This document shows, piece after piece, positions 43,017-53,087 of a stretch of 64,000 nucleotides of DNA. The DNA lies in the NCBI GenBank assembly GCA_002786025.1, contig NHNW01000052.1, forward strand, positions 186,001 to 250,000. Reading direction: 5' to 3'. A program made the translations under genes and the position numbers. The DNA is from Zasmidium citrigriseum (Eukaryota > Ascomycota > Dothideomycetes > Mycosphaerellales > Mycosphaerellaceae). Within the stretch, counting starts at the first letter, position 1. Each line of letters begins with the position of its first letter. The notes under the pieces are model-generated. The model had not been told where the DNA came from. It saw only the letters and a list, made by a program, of their open reading frames with translations, and made no database searches.

Positions 43017-44308
43017 ATGGTCGGCGCCCGCCTCCTCCGCCCTGCAGCCCAGCTGCTCCGCTCCTCCCCAGCATCAGCAATCCCGAGATCGAGCTTTCAG
43101 AGAGTCGCGGCCCCGGCGGCGGCTTCGAGATGGAGGACGTATGCGACCGGCAGCAAGGAGATGACGGTGCGAGAGGCGCTCAATGAGGCTATGGTTGAGG
43201 AGATGGAGAAGAACCCCAAGGTCTTTGTGCTGGGTGAGGAGGTTGCTCAATACAATGGCGCGTGAGTCTTCCAATGCTTCGGGGAATGGGTCAAGATGGC
43301 AACATATGCTCGGAAAAGATATGGCAGAGCTATGTGATGGAGGATATCATGGCTGACCACACTGTCCTGCAGATACAAGGTCACCAAAGGCCTATTAGAC
43401 CGATTCGGCGACAAGAGGGTCATCGACAGTCCCATCACCGAGTCTGGTTTCTGCGGTCTTACTGTCGGTGCCGCGCTCGCTGGTCTTCACCCCGTCTGCG
43501 AGTTCATGACCTTCAACTTCGCCATGCAGGCCATTGACCAGATCATCAACTCCGCCGCAAAGACCCACTACATGTCTGGTGGTATCCAGCCATGTAACAT
43601 CACCTTCCGAGGACCCAACGGTTTCGCCGCCGGTGTAGCTGCTCAGCACTCCCAGGACTACACTGCCTGGTATGGCTCCATCCCAGGTCTGAAGGTTGTC
43701 GCCCCATACTCCGCAGAGGATGCAAAGGGTCTTCTCAAGGCCGCCATCCGGGACCCCAACCCCGTCTGTGTGCTCGAGAACGAACTGCTTTACGGTCTCC
43801 CATTCCAGATGAGCGAGGAGGCGCAAAGCGACGACTTCGTGATTCCTGTAGGTCATTCCAAATTCCTTATCTTGGGCTTCAAGCACTAACGACAATGTAG
43901 TTCGGCAAGGCGAAGATCGAGCGCCCTGGCAAGGACCTCACCATTGTCACCCTCTCGCGATGCGTTGGTCAATGTCTGGTGGCGGCTGAGCAACTCAAGA
44001 GCAAGTATGGCGTGGAAGCTGAGGTCATCAACCTTCGCAGCATCAAGCCAATGGACGTTGAGGCAATTATCAAGTCGGTGAAGAAGACGGGACACATGAT
44101 GGCCGTGGAGTCTGGCTTCCCAAGCTTCGGCGTTGGCGCAGAGCTCATTGCCCTCACTTCGGAATACGCCTTCGACTACCTTGAGGCACCACCAGTCCGC
44201 GTAACTGGCGCTGAGGTCCCAACGCCATACGCCCAGAAGTTGGAGGAGATGTCGTTCCCAACGGAACAGCTCATCGCCGACTACGCCGCCAAGCTCCTCC
44301 GAGTGTAA
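43017..44308 (+). CDS. pdb1: Pyruvate dehydrogenase E1 component, beta subunit
   Basis: Mitochondrial E1-beta of the pyruvate dehydrogenase complex, which converts pyruvate to acetyl-CoA with thiamine diphosphate. Exons 43017-43261, 43373-43847 and 43901-44308 join in phase and give 375 aa. The N-terminus ([17 protein letters not shown], then SRWRTYATG) is a mitochondrial targeting peptide. Mature motifs are [59 protein letters not shown] and [20 protein letters not shown]. The C-terminal transketolase domain ([14 protein letters not shown], then [12 protein letters not shown]) is complete. Intron 1 is 111 nt with a GGCTGAC branch. Confidence 0.96.
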
Positions 44309-46451
44309 ACGTTCATCGTTCGGCACGCCTCTCCGAGCAAGCACGTCCAGCCGCGATGGGCCTTCACGACGTGGCCACCCTTGCGCGACACGTGGTGGCG
44401 CTGCTGCGGCAGCATCAACACCGATATTGCGGGCTTTGATAGACGTCGGTCAGCAAGTCGACGGCGACGACAGAGCACTGTACTTTTACCACGGCTTTTC
44501 ATTTGTGTTCTTAACAATTGCCATGGTTTGCTTCTGGGAGTGTATCTAGGAGTGTCTGCGTGGGCATAGCATGGATCGGAATGGAAAGCGCAGGTGTTGT
44601 TCGTTTTTGACTGGAATACATCACTGACTACCACTCACATCTGCCACCTACGTTCTCTCTCGCTTCGAAGCGCGCCCGCCGAACGCTCTCGATGTCTTCA
44701 GAACCACTCGCTTTGGGCTGCCACGAGAGCAAGCGAAGACGACCGAGATCCAGAGATTTACAATGCAGAATATGGCTTGTTCCTGCGGATTGGGTTGCAA
44801 CCATCAGCCATCCACGCGTCTGCCACAACGTGCTGCCATGCCTTGTCGAGATCCCGGCTCATACACGTGTTGACCATGTGCGAGAAGCCTCGCCCAGGGT
44901 GATACAGCATAGCCAGGCGTATTGGCAATAGCTCGCTCTTCCAGCCGTCGCCACTCGCTGAACGCGCCGGAGTCGCCTGTTTCTGCTGCCACGAAGGCGA
45001 GGGCGTCTCATATATCGCTTAGCCAGCGTCTTCGTTCGTCGTGCTCACGGTCTCGCCCGAGCCCAATCTTCTTGTCGCTCTCGCATCGTTGCAATTGGGT
45101 GTAGTGAATAGTTGAGAAGTGCGTTTGGAATGATGAAGTGCCCATTGACAGCCACAGAAGGATGCTGTGTCATGGACGATCGATTGAAGCGTTGACATTG
45201 GCGGCCACGCGACACGCGACTGCCGCCACGGATCAGCGGAAAGCACCCGGCCACATCTTCCACTTCTCACTCTCTGACATGCCACTTCTAGAATCACCAG
45301 TCGGCAATCCGCTCTGCTCGAAACTATCGACATCATCACCCAGAAGCGACGCGGCGGAGATGTTCGGTCTTCAAACCTAGCGCGCCAACCCCGTGCCGTG
45401 CCGGGAACAGACCGACTTCTTTCTCGTGGGCGTGGACCTTGCCATGCACCTTCGACTGCACCCAAAACGGCATGAGAATATCTCCAGCAACCCGATTCAG
45501 AAAGACTCATTCGCGTGCCAAACCTCGTCGAGGCCGGTGCGTGCATGGCCGTGTAACGAGATTCCTGGTGGCTGCAGAGATCGACTTGACAGGCCTGTAG
45601 CATGTCCATTGCGTCGGTGTCGATCTGCACTCAATGCCGGCTGAATCAGACTGCGCCGTCACATCGATAGATAGCACGTTCGACGCCGGATCGAAGCGAA
45701 GAAGAGGCGCCCGGGGAGCTCATTGCTCGGAGCCCTGTTTTGCCTTTGTCGGACTCGTTCGGGATGCCTCCAAAGTCGGCCCTCGAGATACAACCACACG
45801 GCGGGACATGCACCATCTCCGCGACTCCCACTGGTCCGAAGGACTCTCGCAGATGTCAGGCCGTGCCATGTGGCCGCCGTGTCTTGCATGACATCCGAGG
45901 TGGTGCATGTCTCTGAACCCCTACAATTCGCCATTGATGCTATGCGTGGCGTCGTTTCTTGGGCCTCGTGCGGTCAATGCGCTTCAACCTCGTTCTTCTC
46001 GGCTTATCCTTGAAGTGTCTCTGGCCGTCATTGTGGACGGGACGCAACTGCTGGTTGGACGTCTCGCCGTCATGGTGGGTCGCGAGGTCATTTCTGAGGT
46101 CGAACCCAATCTCTCGCATCTTCTCGCACCCCTATGGTTCTTTTGCCCCCCGGAAGGCTACCGATGCATTGTAGCATCTGGATGCCCTGAACCGCACTTC
46201 CTCGTAGGTATCAACATGCAGCAGGCGCCATATCCGCGCAAGCGACCACCGCCGATCAGCATCCGGATGCAGATGAGCGTCAAGAGGGTGTATATCAGTA
46301 GGGAATCCTGGTCCACGATGTCAAAGTTAGTCCTTCGCAGCTAACATCTGACCAGAGCCTCAGGTCGATCCTTTCTCGAGACACCTCCACTGAAGGATTG
46401 GGTTGCGGATCATACCGTGCTGCCCTTGGCAAAGGTTGACGAATCTATATC
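44309..46451. other. Gene-poor spacer, 2.1 kb
   Basis: No supported gene. Open frames such as 45019-45630 (minus) and 45907-46344 (plus) overlap others and show no domain, signal peptide or family resemblance. Base composition is near that of the neighbours, with no obvious AT-rich RIP signature. It could hold the long promoter of the 46452 gene, a non-coding RNA or a decayed gene. Confidence 0.5.
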
Positions 46452-47273
46452 ATGGCCTCTGCCGCATCGATAGTCATTGAGAAATCGCAACTTCTTTCGA
46501 CCAACAATACAAATACTGCCATCTTGGACGACATATCGGAGGCTTTGCGACCAGCCTTGATCTCGAATCAACAACCCAAGAGACACAGTTCACTCCTCCT
46601 CGCCTTGCCAGCTGAGTTGCGGAGTGCCATCTACGCGGCTGCCTTGTTCAACAACGACAACGAGCTATCCATCCTTCGCACTTGCAAGCAGATATACATG
46701 GAGGCGACGCCCACGCTATACCAACGCCCGATCAATTTCTCATCCCAAGCCAAGCTCTACTCATGGGTTGAAAGGAGTCAAGAAACCGACCTGAAACGGG
46801 TTAGAAGTCTGTCGTTGAGGCTTACAGACATCGATATGTCCTCACTTTTCGACGCAGGCCCAAGCAGAAGAACATCTGGCGCGACTGCCTGGGGCCTTCA
46901 TCAACAAGAACTCCAAAATCTGGATCAAGCACTACGAGCATTGCCTGGCCTGCAACATCTGACGATCATCCCACCAGAGAAGAACAAGTCTCAGCTTTTG
47001 AGATCGATGTATTTGTCCTTTCTCGACACGATACCTGCGAGGCTTCCTTCTCTGGTGCAGCTCACGATCCATGACGAAGAAACGCTTTTACAGAAAGTGC
47101 CACATCTGAAGCAGCTCTCGGGTCGAGTCAGGCTGAATTTTGATTCATCGAAGGCTCCAACGACAACCGAGACACAAGCAACGAAGGAGCACTCGCATCG
47201 GAGTAAGATGTTTGGCGGTGGCAGAACGACGGACGGGATTTCGATCAAGTTGGAGGACATGGAGACTGACTAG
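46452..47273 (+). CDS. F-box-like (2EXR-type) hypothetical protein
   Basis: Single exon, 273 aa, starting MASAASIVIEKSQLL. SLLLALPAELRSAIYAAALF and ILRTCKQIYMEATPTLYQR form the F-box-like plus C(R/K)QI motif widespread in Dothideomycetes. A Leu-rich middle (LQNLDQALRALPGLQHLTII) and a charged tail follow. It is of the same type as the gene at 41939, but they are not close copies. Function unknown. Confidence 0.7.
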   Translation: MASAASIVIEKSQLLSTNNTNTAILDDISEALRPALISNQQPKRHSSLLLALPAELRSAIYAAALFNNDNELSILRTCKQIYMEATPTLYQRPINFSSQAKLYSWVERSQETDLKRVRSLSLRLTDIDMSSLFDAGPSRRTSGATAWGLHQQELQNLDQALRALPGLQHLTIIPPEKNKSQLLRSMYLSFLDTIPARLPSLVQLTIHDEETLLQKVPHLKQLSGRVRLNFDSSKAPTTTETQATKEHSHRSKMFGGGRTTDGISIKLEDMETD

Positions 47274-47496
47274 CACTTGAATTCGAGGGGGCACGACAGG
47301 ACCACTTTCGCTTCAAAGCATGGCAGTGTTTACACGAGATTCAGATCAGGAGTACCGGCACAACCGAGCATTGATGGGCATAATTACAGAACCAGGCTTC
47401 GCAGCACAGCTTCTCACATGTCATTGGTAGTCCTCAGCATTGAACACAGCATACGATACGCTCAGCAATCTTACTTACAAGTTCACGCTTCCATCA

Positions 47497-48085
47497 TCAT
47501 GCCTTCGCCTTCTTTGGCACACAACAGTCCCCCGCCTCAATCTTCCCGTCCACCCCCAACTTCCCTTCGCCCTCTTCAACATCTAGTTCATTGAAAGACT
47601 TCGCGGCCTCATCACAAAATTCCGCCATATGCGTGTCTTTACTCGACAGTCCCTCGGGACTATGCGTCGTCCAGCGGATGTGTGTTTTGTTGTAGACGTT
47701 GCTCCATTCGGGGTGGTGTTTTTCTTTCTTACATTCGGATGCTATTGTGTTCATGAAGTCCTGAAGTACAGATCAGTGTACTGAAACGGAAGATGGTGGT
47801 GAGGAGGGAAAGGGTTACCCAGGTGGCTTTGAATGTTTTGAATTTAAACGGTCGCTCAAGGCCTTTGCCTTCGTTGCAGATTTTCCATTTCCCGTTGTCG
47901 ACGAGGTGGGTGGTTTGTTGGGCTAGGGTTGAGGGGTCTTCGCCTTGGGAGATTTTGAGGTCGGAGGGCGAGATCATTGTTGTGGATGTGTGGGAGAAGT
48001 GCCGTGTGTTTGAGTTGGTTTGGCGAAAGTTTGAGAGTAGTTGTCGTGGTTGTGAGAGTCTTAGGCGATGCATGATGACTGGCAT
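47497..48085 (-). CDS. Pterin-4a-carbinolamine dehydratase
   Basis: Enzyme that dehydrates 4a-hydroxytetrahydropterin to recycle pterin cofactor. Exon 1 (48085-47819) and exon 2 (47760-47497) join through a 58-nt intron, giving 176 aa. The active-site block is HHPEWSNVYNKTHIRWTTHS, with the catalytic His pair and the HxxW pattern. FKTFKATWDFMNTIASECKK precedes it. The N-terminal 37 residues (MPVIMHRLRLSQPRQLLSNF) are Arg/Ser-rich, like a mitochondrial presequence, and an internal Met at residue 37 (MISPSDLKI) could start a cytosolic form. The C-terminal tail is extended, with a GDCCVPKKAKA end. Divergent from the GPHR gene. Confidence 0.88.
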
Positions 48086-48498
48086 TGAGTTTTCGAGAGG
48101 GAAAGTTTCGGGATGTGGTTGTGTTCGCTGTGCGAGGGAGATGGATTTCGAGATGTCAAGATTCTTTAGAGTCGGGGTTTTGGGTGAGGCATTGAGTAGG
48201 ATGTTAGATAGGAATCTACCATTTCAATTATTAGGAGACTGTTACAGGTTGATAGTATCTTTGTTTTCATTCACTCACAAGGAGGTGTTGTTCGATCGTT
48301 CTCGCATCTCGGCCTTGGGGCCGGCAGGGGTCGCGGCTTTCCAACGTCGTCATCAAGGGCGCGCGCCACGAAATCGACCACTTCCTCCTCCCGTTGATCC
48401 CATCTTTCACCTCCTTCACTGCTGCCAATGCATCCTCGAATACGGCTACGACCTGTCACGCGATCGCAAAAAACCCAAAATCGGCTCTTGCGGTAGCC
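48086..48498. promoter_or_regulatory. Bidirectional promoter region, PCD and GPHR genes
   Basis: A 413-bp gap between divergent starts (48085 and 48499). No specific site is identified. The upstream frame of the GPHR gene is open across part of it, so a short 5' exon could lie here. Confidence 0.35.
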
Positions 48499-50148
48499 AT
48501 GCTGCCCTCCGACGACTGCGATGATTGCAAGCCCGCCTACATGCGCCGAAGCCTCGATTCCGTGCCTCCCTCCACGATCGTGCTTTCATCCGCTCCCCTA
48601 CTGCTCACGTGGATTGCTGCAGTGGTTATTGCCCAGCGGAGATTATTTCCCATACTATCGAGCGATTCCGACAGGAAAAGCGGGCAAGATGAGCTGCCGA
48701 CCTTCAACAAGAACGTTTTCGGGGCCGGGAGCAGCAGTTGGCGAGACATTAAGAGGCCGTCTTCGCAGAAATTCGCATCATGGGTCTTCTCTGCGAGTAT
48801 GGGCTTGTCGGCTGTGCTGGTCGAGCTGCTGCTCTGTGAAATCTCGAATACCCTCAACCCGGCTGCAAGGGGATTGGCTTTACACATCACGCTGAGCTCG
48901 CTGTTGATACTGAGCATAATCGTCACGCCGGCGTTGGAAATCCATGGGATAGTTAAGAGCTTGTTGGGTACCCCGTCCGAGACCACTTCTACGCGCAGGA
49001 CGCGTCCGAAGATGCGACTAGTCTTGGAACTGACTCTCCTGGCTTCGTGGCTGGTGGTCTTTTGGTTAATCCCTCAGACTTCGGTGTTGAGGAGCAAACT
49101 GCATGAGGGTGAACATGGACATTCGGAAAGCGATCATGCCTTCACAGAGGCTTGCTTGGAAAGAATCGGCATCATTGGTATCTCGCTCATGGCCTCATTA
49201 TCTGGATTTGCTGCTGTGTCCTCGCTTTGGCAGACTTTTGGTGTTCGACATAGGACGGTTAAAGACACTGATATCTCTCGCAAAGCAGCGGGTCTCCAAG
49301 CCACTGAAGAGATGCTTGCAGCGAAGCAAAGCCGACTCCGAGCTCTGGAGAGGAAGCTATCAGAAGGTGGAGGATCATCTCCAGTTGAGCATTCTGGAAT
49401 TATGGGCCGCGTTATTGGATCTTTTCGCGGTTCCAACGAGGTTCAGGAGCTTAAGGCCTTGCGGATGGAAGTCTCAGGCTTGGAAACGATGAGATTCAGC
49501 CTGTCAAACTCGCTTTCCAATCTGCGTTCACGACATACGGAGCAAGAACGATCGAGAACCAATATGGGCAGGCTTCTCAACATTGCAAACATGGCCTTCG
49601 CCATCTACTGCGCTTATCGGATCTGCGCTACGTCTTTATCGTCTTTACGCCGCTGGTGGAATCCTTCCCAATCATTCGCCACGAGCGACCCGATCAACAA
49701 TTTTTTGGCCCTCCTTACAGCCCATTGGGACAGCAATCTTGACCGTGCCGCCTGGTCGCGGCAGATCAGCTTCTTGCTTTCGGGTGTCATGCTCCTCGCC
49801 TCCTTCAACGCCGTCCTGCAGACCTTCCGCCTCTTTGCAAGATTTGCCCCGGCTCTGCTCCAACATGCGCAGACCAGCCTACCGCTCATCATCTCGCAGA
49901 TCGCGGGCACGTATGTCATCAGTTCTGCCCTACTCCTCAGGAGCAATCTGCCACCGGAAGTCAGCAGTGTTATTTCAGACGCCCTGGGCGCGCCGCTGGA
50001 AGGCCGCTTCGTTGAGGGCTGGTTCGAGAGTTGGTTCCTTGTCGCTGTCGGGCTTACGGCGACGGGTATCCTAGTCGGCAGGAAAGTCGGCGGTCATGAT
50101 GATGATTGGGACGATGATGGTGGGATAGAAATGGGGAAGAGAAGTTAA
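48499..50148 (+). CDS. Golgi pH regulator (GPHR)-family membrane protein
   Basis: Multi-pass protein of the GPHR/ABA-GPCR family, proposed anion channels or regulators of Golgi pH. Single exon, 549 aa, from MLPSDDCDDCKPAYMRRSLD; the frame is open upstream but has no earlier ATG. Membrane segments include STIVLSSAPLLLTWIAAVVI, LLASWLVVFWLIPQ and IGIISLMASLSGFAAVSSLW. The family block FGVRHRTVKDTDISRKAAGL is followed by a coiled coil (AAKQSRLRALERKLSEGG). The C-terminal membrane region includes WSRQISFLLSGVMLLASFNA and AGTYVISSALLLRSNLPPEV. A charged tail with DDDWDDDGG ends the protein. Topology is not certain. Confidence 0.88.
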   Translation: MLPSDDCDDCKPAYMRRSLDSVPPSTIVLSSAPLLLTWIAAVVIAQRRLFPILSSDSDRKSGQDELPTFNKNVFGAGSSSWRDIKRPSSQKFASWVFSASMGLSAVLVELLLCEISNTLNPAARGLALHITLSSLLILSIIVTPALEIHGIVKSLLGTPSETTSTRRTRPKMRLVLELTLLASWLVVFWLIPQTSVLRSKLHEGEHGHSESDHAFTEACLERIGIIGISLMASLSGFAAVSSLWQTFGVRHRTVKDTDISRKAAGLQATEEMLAAKQSRLRALERKLSEGGGSSPVEHSGIMGRVIGSFRGSNEVQELKALRMEVSGLETMRFSLSNSLSNLRSRHTEQERSRTNMGRLLNIANMAFAIYCAYRICATSLSSLRRWWNPSQSFATSDPINNFLALLTAHWDSNLDRAAWSRQISFLLSGVMLLASFNAVLQTFRLFARFAPALLQHAQTSLPLIISQIAGTYVISSALLLRSNLPPEVSSVISDALGAPLEGRFVEGWFESWFLVAVGLTATGILVGRKVGGHDDDWDDDGGIEMGKRS

Positions 50149-50800
50149 TGTTTAATATAATTAAACCAGCATTGATCGACTGATCGCGGATCGAGCACGC
50201 TTTCTTCCAGACTGTCGCTGTTGTTTCGATCGACTGATGGACGCACAGATGCCCTGGATATTCTGCAAGTCTGCGGAATTGCCCTCGGAACTGCCCAGCG
50301 ATTCGAGCTGCACGAACGACTCTGCACTATACAGCTGCCTGGACGGTTGGCTGTTCACTTATCAGCCGCAACGTTATGCCAGCCACGACGATGACGAGTA
50401 GGGTCATTCATAAAACGACATAGGGCACTCGTCCTGTGTTATATCAACTGCACCGCCTCGCCTGAGGCAGCTACATTCGAACTCCAACCCCTGTCTCCAG
50501 CTCATGCACGTCCGATCCACCTGCGCCGCCCTAACACGCGAGCTATCCTCTGCCACCTCATGCGAGCGATAACAACGTCGGCTATTGGGCGACGGCTTCT
50601 GTCTTGCTGTCGCCTACGTGAATTTATGGCACCTTGCGGCTCGGCACATGGAGCGGGCATGAAATCCTACAAGGCTAAGTGGTTCCTTGCCGGGCTGTCT
50701 GCTGATCGACAGGCCGGTGGTTACACGAGATGGGGAATTAATATATCAAGGACTGACGTCGCTCGGTGGTTGATATGGCTCTCCAATTCAATAATCAGCA
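50149..50800. other. Intergenic, about 650 bp
   Basis: The 3' flank of the GPHR gene and the promoter of the small gene at 50801. ATCGACTGATCG- and ATCGACTGATGG-like words recur at about 50175 and 50229. No gene seen. Confidence 0.5.
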
Positions 50801-51403
50801 ATGTCTAATTCTCGCGATGCATCGTCCTCAGAGCACGAAGAAGACCTTGACGCCCCTGAGCAAGAACAAGACCAAGAACCAGGACAACAAGAAGGACAAC
50901 CCTCATCATCAAAAGACCCTCTCCAAGTAAAATCAAGACGAATAAACCAACCCAAAGCCCAAATCATCGCCCACCTCGAATCCATCGTCCACACCGTCGC
51001 CACCGCCATGCACGCCGGCAACTTCGACCCCTCCTCCCCTCCCTGGACCGACCACTTCCACCCCTCCTTCCACGCCGAAGTCGGATTGCTGGCCAACAGC
51101 CTCTCCAAGAAGAAAGTCTCCCTCGAGGACTTCCTCCAATTTACTAAGATGCGGAGGGAGGCGCATCCTGAGTGGAGGATGAATGTTGCGAGTATGTCGA
51201 CCAACGTTAATGTGCGACGGGGGAAGGCGGATGTTTTTTGTAATTTGGAGTTGGTCGGGTTGCCGGTGGGGATTGTGAGACCTAGTGTCGCGAGTTTGGG
51301 GTTTGAGTTACAGGGGGATAGGTGGTTGTTTGTTAGGTGGACTAGTTTTAGGGGGTTGGGGGATATGAATGAGTTGAGTGTGTCTTTCGATCTTTTGCCT
51401 TGA
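50801..51403 (+). CDS. Small hypothetical protein, possibly NTF2-like
   Basis: A 200-aa single-exon product starting MSNSRDASSSEHEEDLDAPE. The first 50 residues are acidic, with Gln, and disordered. The rest has alternating helix and strand (IIAHLESIVHTVATAMHAG, FHAEVGLLANSLSKKKVSLE, MNVASMSTNVNVRRGKADVF). This would fit a SnoaL or NTF2-like fold, though I see no diagnostic motif. Codon third positions change sharply from C-rich to G/T-rich near 51140. Function unknown. Confidence 0.6.
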   Translation: MSNSRDASSSEHEEDLDAPEQEQDQEPGQQEGQPSSSKDPLQVKSRRINQPKAQIIAHLESIVHTVATAMHAGNFDPSSPPWTDHFHPSFHAEVGLLANSLSKKKVSLEDFLQFTKMRREAHPEWRMNVASMSTNVNVRRGKADVFCNLELVGLPVGIVRPSVASLGFELQGDRWLFVRWTSFRGLGDMNELSVSFDLLP

Positions 51404-51802
51404 GGATGGACGGGGCGTGGGTTTGGCTGACTGTTCTTAGTTATGTAGAGGAGGGTAACAGCGTTGTCGAATCGATATGAGATATTTGAGCTCTCACTGC
51501 ATCTCTTAGAGAATCTCGCTGGAGCGGTATGCCATTTGATCAACGCCTGGCCCGGGCTAACGTTCCACTCGAGATCGTTGCGACGACCCCGCCATTTCAA
51601 AGTCGCTTTCTTGCTCGCACTGCTTCGCCTTCAGAGGTTGCTCTTACCGGTAGAACGGGTAATTCGTGCTTGTGGTTGAGACTTACTCGAATATCTTCTA
51701 GCACAGCATGCCAGCAAGAAAAGCAATCTGATCTGGATAGACTCACATACCAACACCAGCCTCGAATACTCTTGCCACACTGGAGACCTCTGTCACATCC
51801 CC

Positions 51803-52465
51803 TCACTGACAAACCCAAACCGCCCCCGCCCCAAGCAAACCCTTCCACATCAACTCCTCAACATTCTCATGAACCTCCCACGCCAACTCCCCAAGCCTAT
51901 ACCCCCGACTCTCCTCAAACTCCCACCGCCGCATTCCACACCCCTGAGGTAGCCACGAACCCCATCTACCCTGGACCTCTACATAAGTAGTCTCCCACTT
52001 CGCCGGCGGCTGCGAGATGAGCATCCTATGACAGGACGACTGGATCCCGTAGCCTAGTAGCCGTGGCGCGAGGTGGATGTGGAAGGAGTGTGGTGGCTGG
52101 TGGGCGGCGCAGAGGAGGGGGTTTACCACGCCCTCGCCTTCGCGGCGGCAGGACGAGAGGTTTTGGATGGTGGATTTGGAGGAGGGGCGGGTGTTCCAGG
52201 CGGGAAAGCCGCGGACGTTCGGATCGGTGGCTTCGGCGGGGAGGAAGAAGAGGGCTTTTTGGATGGGAGTCGATCCCTCGATGACGGATTTCCAGTTCTT
52301 GCTGACGCGTTGGGAGAGGAGGAGGGCTTTCATGGGCAGTGCGAGGAGGATTGCTTCCAGGAGCTCGGTTGTGTTTAGGACTTTCTTCGAGGCGGTTTGC
52401 TCGTTGTCTTCCTCGATGTGAGTGCCTTCCAGGAGGTCGGGAAGCTGGTGCGAGGTGGTGGCCAT
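51803..52465 (-). CDS. F-box protein, 220 aa
   Basis: Single exon, starting MATTSHQLPDLLEGTHIEED. The F-box is at about residues 28-65: VLNTTELLEAILLALPMKAL, then SQRVSKNWKSVIEGSTPIQK. SFHIHLAPRLLG and WETTYVEVQGRWGS are recurrent in this Dothideomycete family. It has the same architecture as the F-box gene at 22267. An overlapping frame at 52026-52538 is a shadow. Probably an SCF adaptor with an unknown substrate. Confidence 0.75.
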   Translation of the reverse strand: MATTSHQLPDLLEGTHIEEDNEQTASKKVLNTTELLEAILLALPMKALLLSQRVSKNWKSVIEGSTPIQKALFFLPAEATDPNVRGFPAWNTRPSSKSTIQNLSSCRREGEGVVNPLLCAAHQPPHSFHIHLAPRLLGYGIQSSCHRMLISQPPAKWETTYVEVQGRWGSWLPQGCGMRRWEFEESRGYRLGELAWEVHENVEELMWKGLLGAGAVWVCQ

Positions 52466-53087
52466 GGCTCAGGCTGGTGGCGTCGAGGATGATGTCGGTG
52501 GTGTATGCGAGTGGTGATGTTCTGGTAGGAGAGGACAAGACGCTACAGATTTCGTGTGGAGCTTCGTCCTAGAGCGTTGCCAGCCAAATCTAAGTGCGCG
52601 TTAAAACGAGTGGCTCAGATCTACAGACCCTTTTGCGGGTCTTTCCCAAGCTTTTCTGGAAAGACCCGGCTCTGTCGAGATCCTTCCACCTAGTGAATCC
52701 GGAAACGCCAAGATTCATGTGAAGGCTCGGCTTAGTGCCCCTTCAACCTTCCAGAGAGCGTCGTTACATCCAGATCTGGCAATGAAATGATATTGCAAGC
52801 GTTGGAAGTGGAAGTATGTTCAGTGATTGTCAGTTGGCATGTACGAGTGCTCCGCCTTTGCTTCCGGGTCGGGACTTCGCTGACTTTACACTTGTCCTCA
52901 GAGCTTCATCCACTGCCAGAGGGCTGCCTTTAGACGTAGCCTCTGTAGCTAAAGAGAAGATATTGTACTATTGCAAGAAAACAGTGAGAGGGAGATCGAG
53001 TATCGAAAGCTTTTCGAGGCGGATATGTACGTGCTACATGTATTCAAACATTCACAATCAAATCAAATATACATTTCTCGTTTCTCT
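52466..53087. other. Intergenic, about 620 bp
   Basis: The F-box gene promoter on the left and the 3' flank of the repeat precursor on the right. A nested inverted repeat lies at 52625-52667. No gene is supported. Confidence 0.5.
52625..52667. repeat. Nested inverted repeat
   Basis: GGGTCTTTCC (52637-52646) and GGAAAGACCC (52658-52667) are perfect complements with an 11-nt loop. AGACCC (52625-52630) can also pair with the GGGTCT of the first arm, so two alternative hairpins are possible. Confidence 0.85.

Noticed and set aside
47793..48524. 243-codon plus-strand frame
   Set aside because: Antisense to the pterin dehydratase first exon and its promoter; no ATG-led domain.
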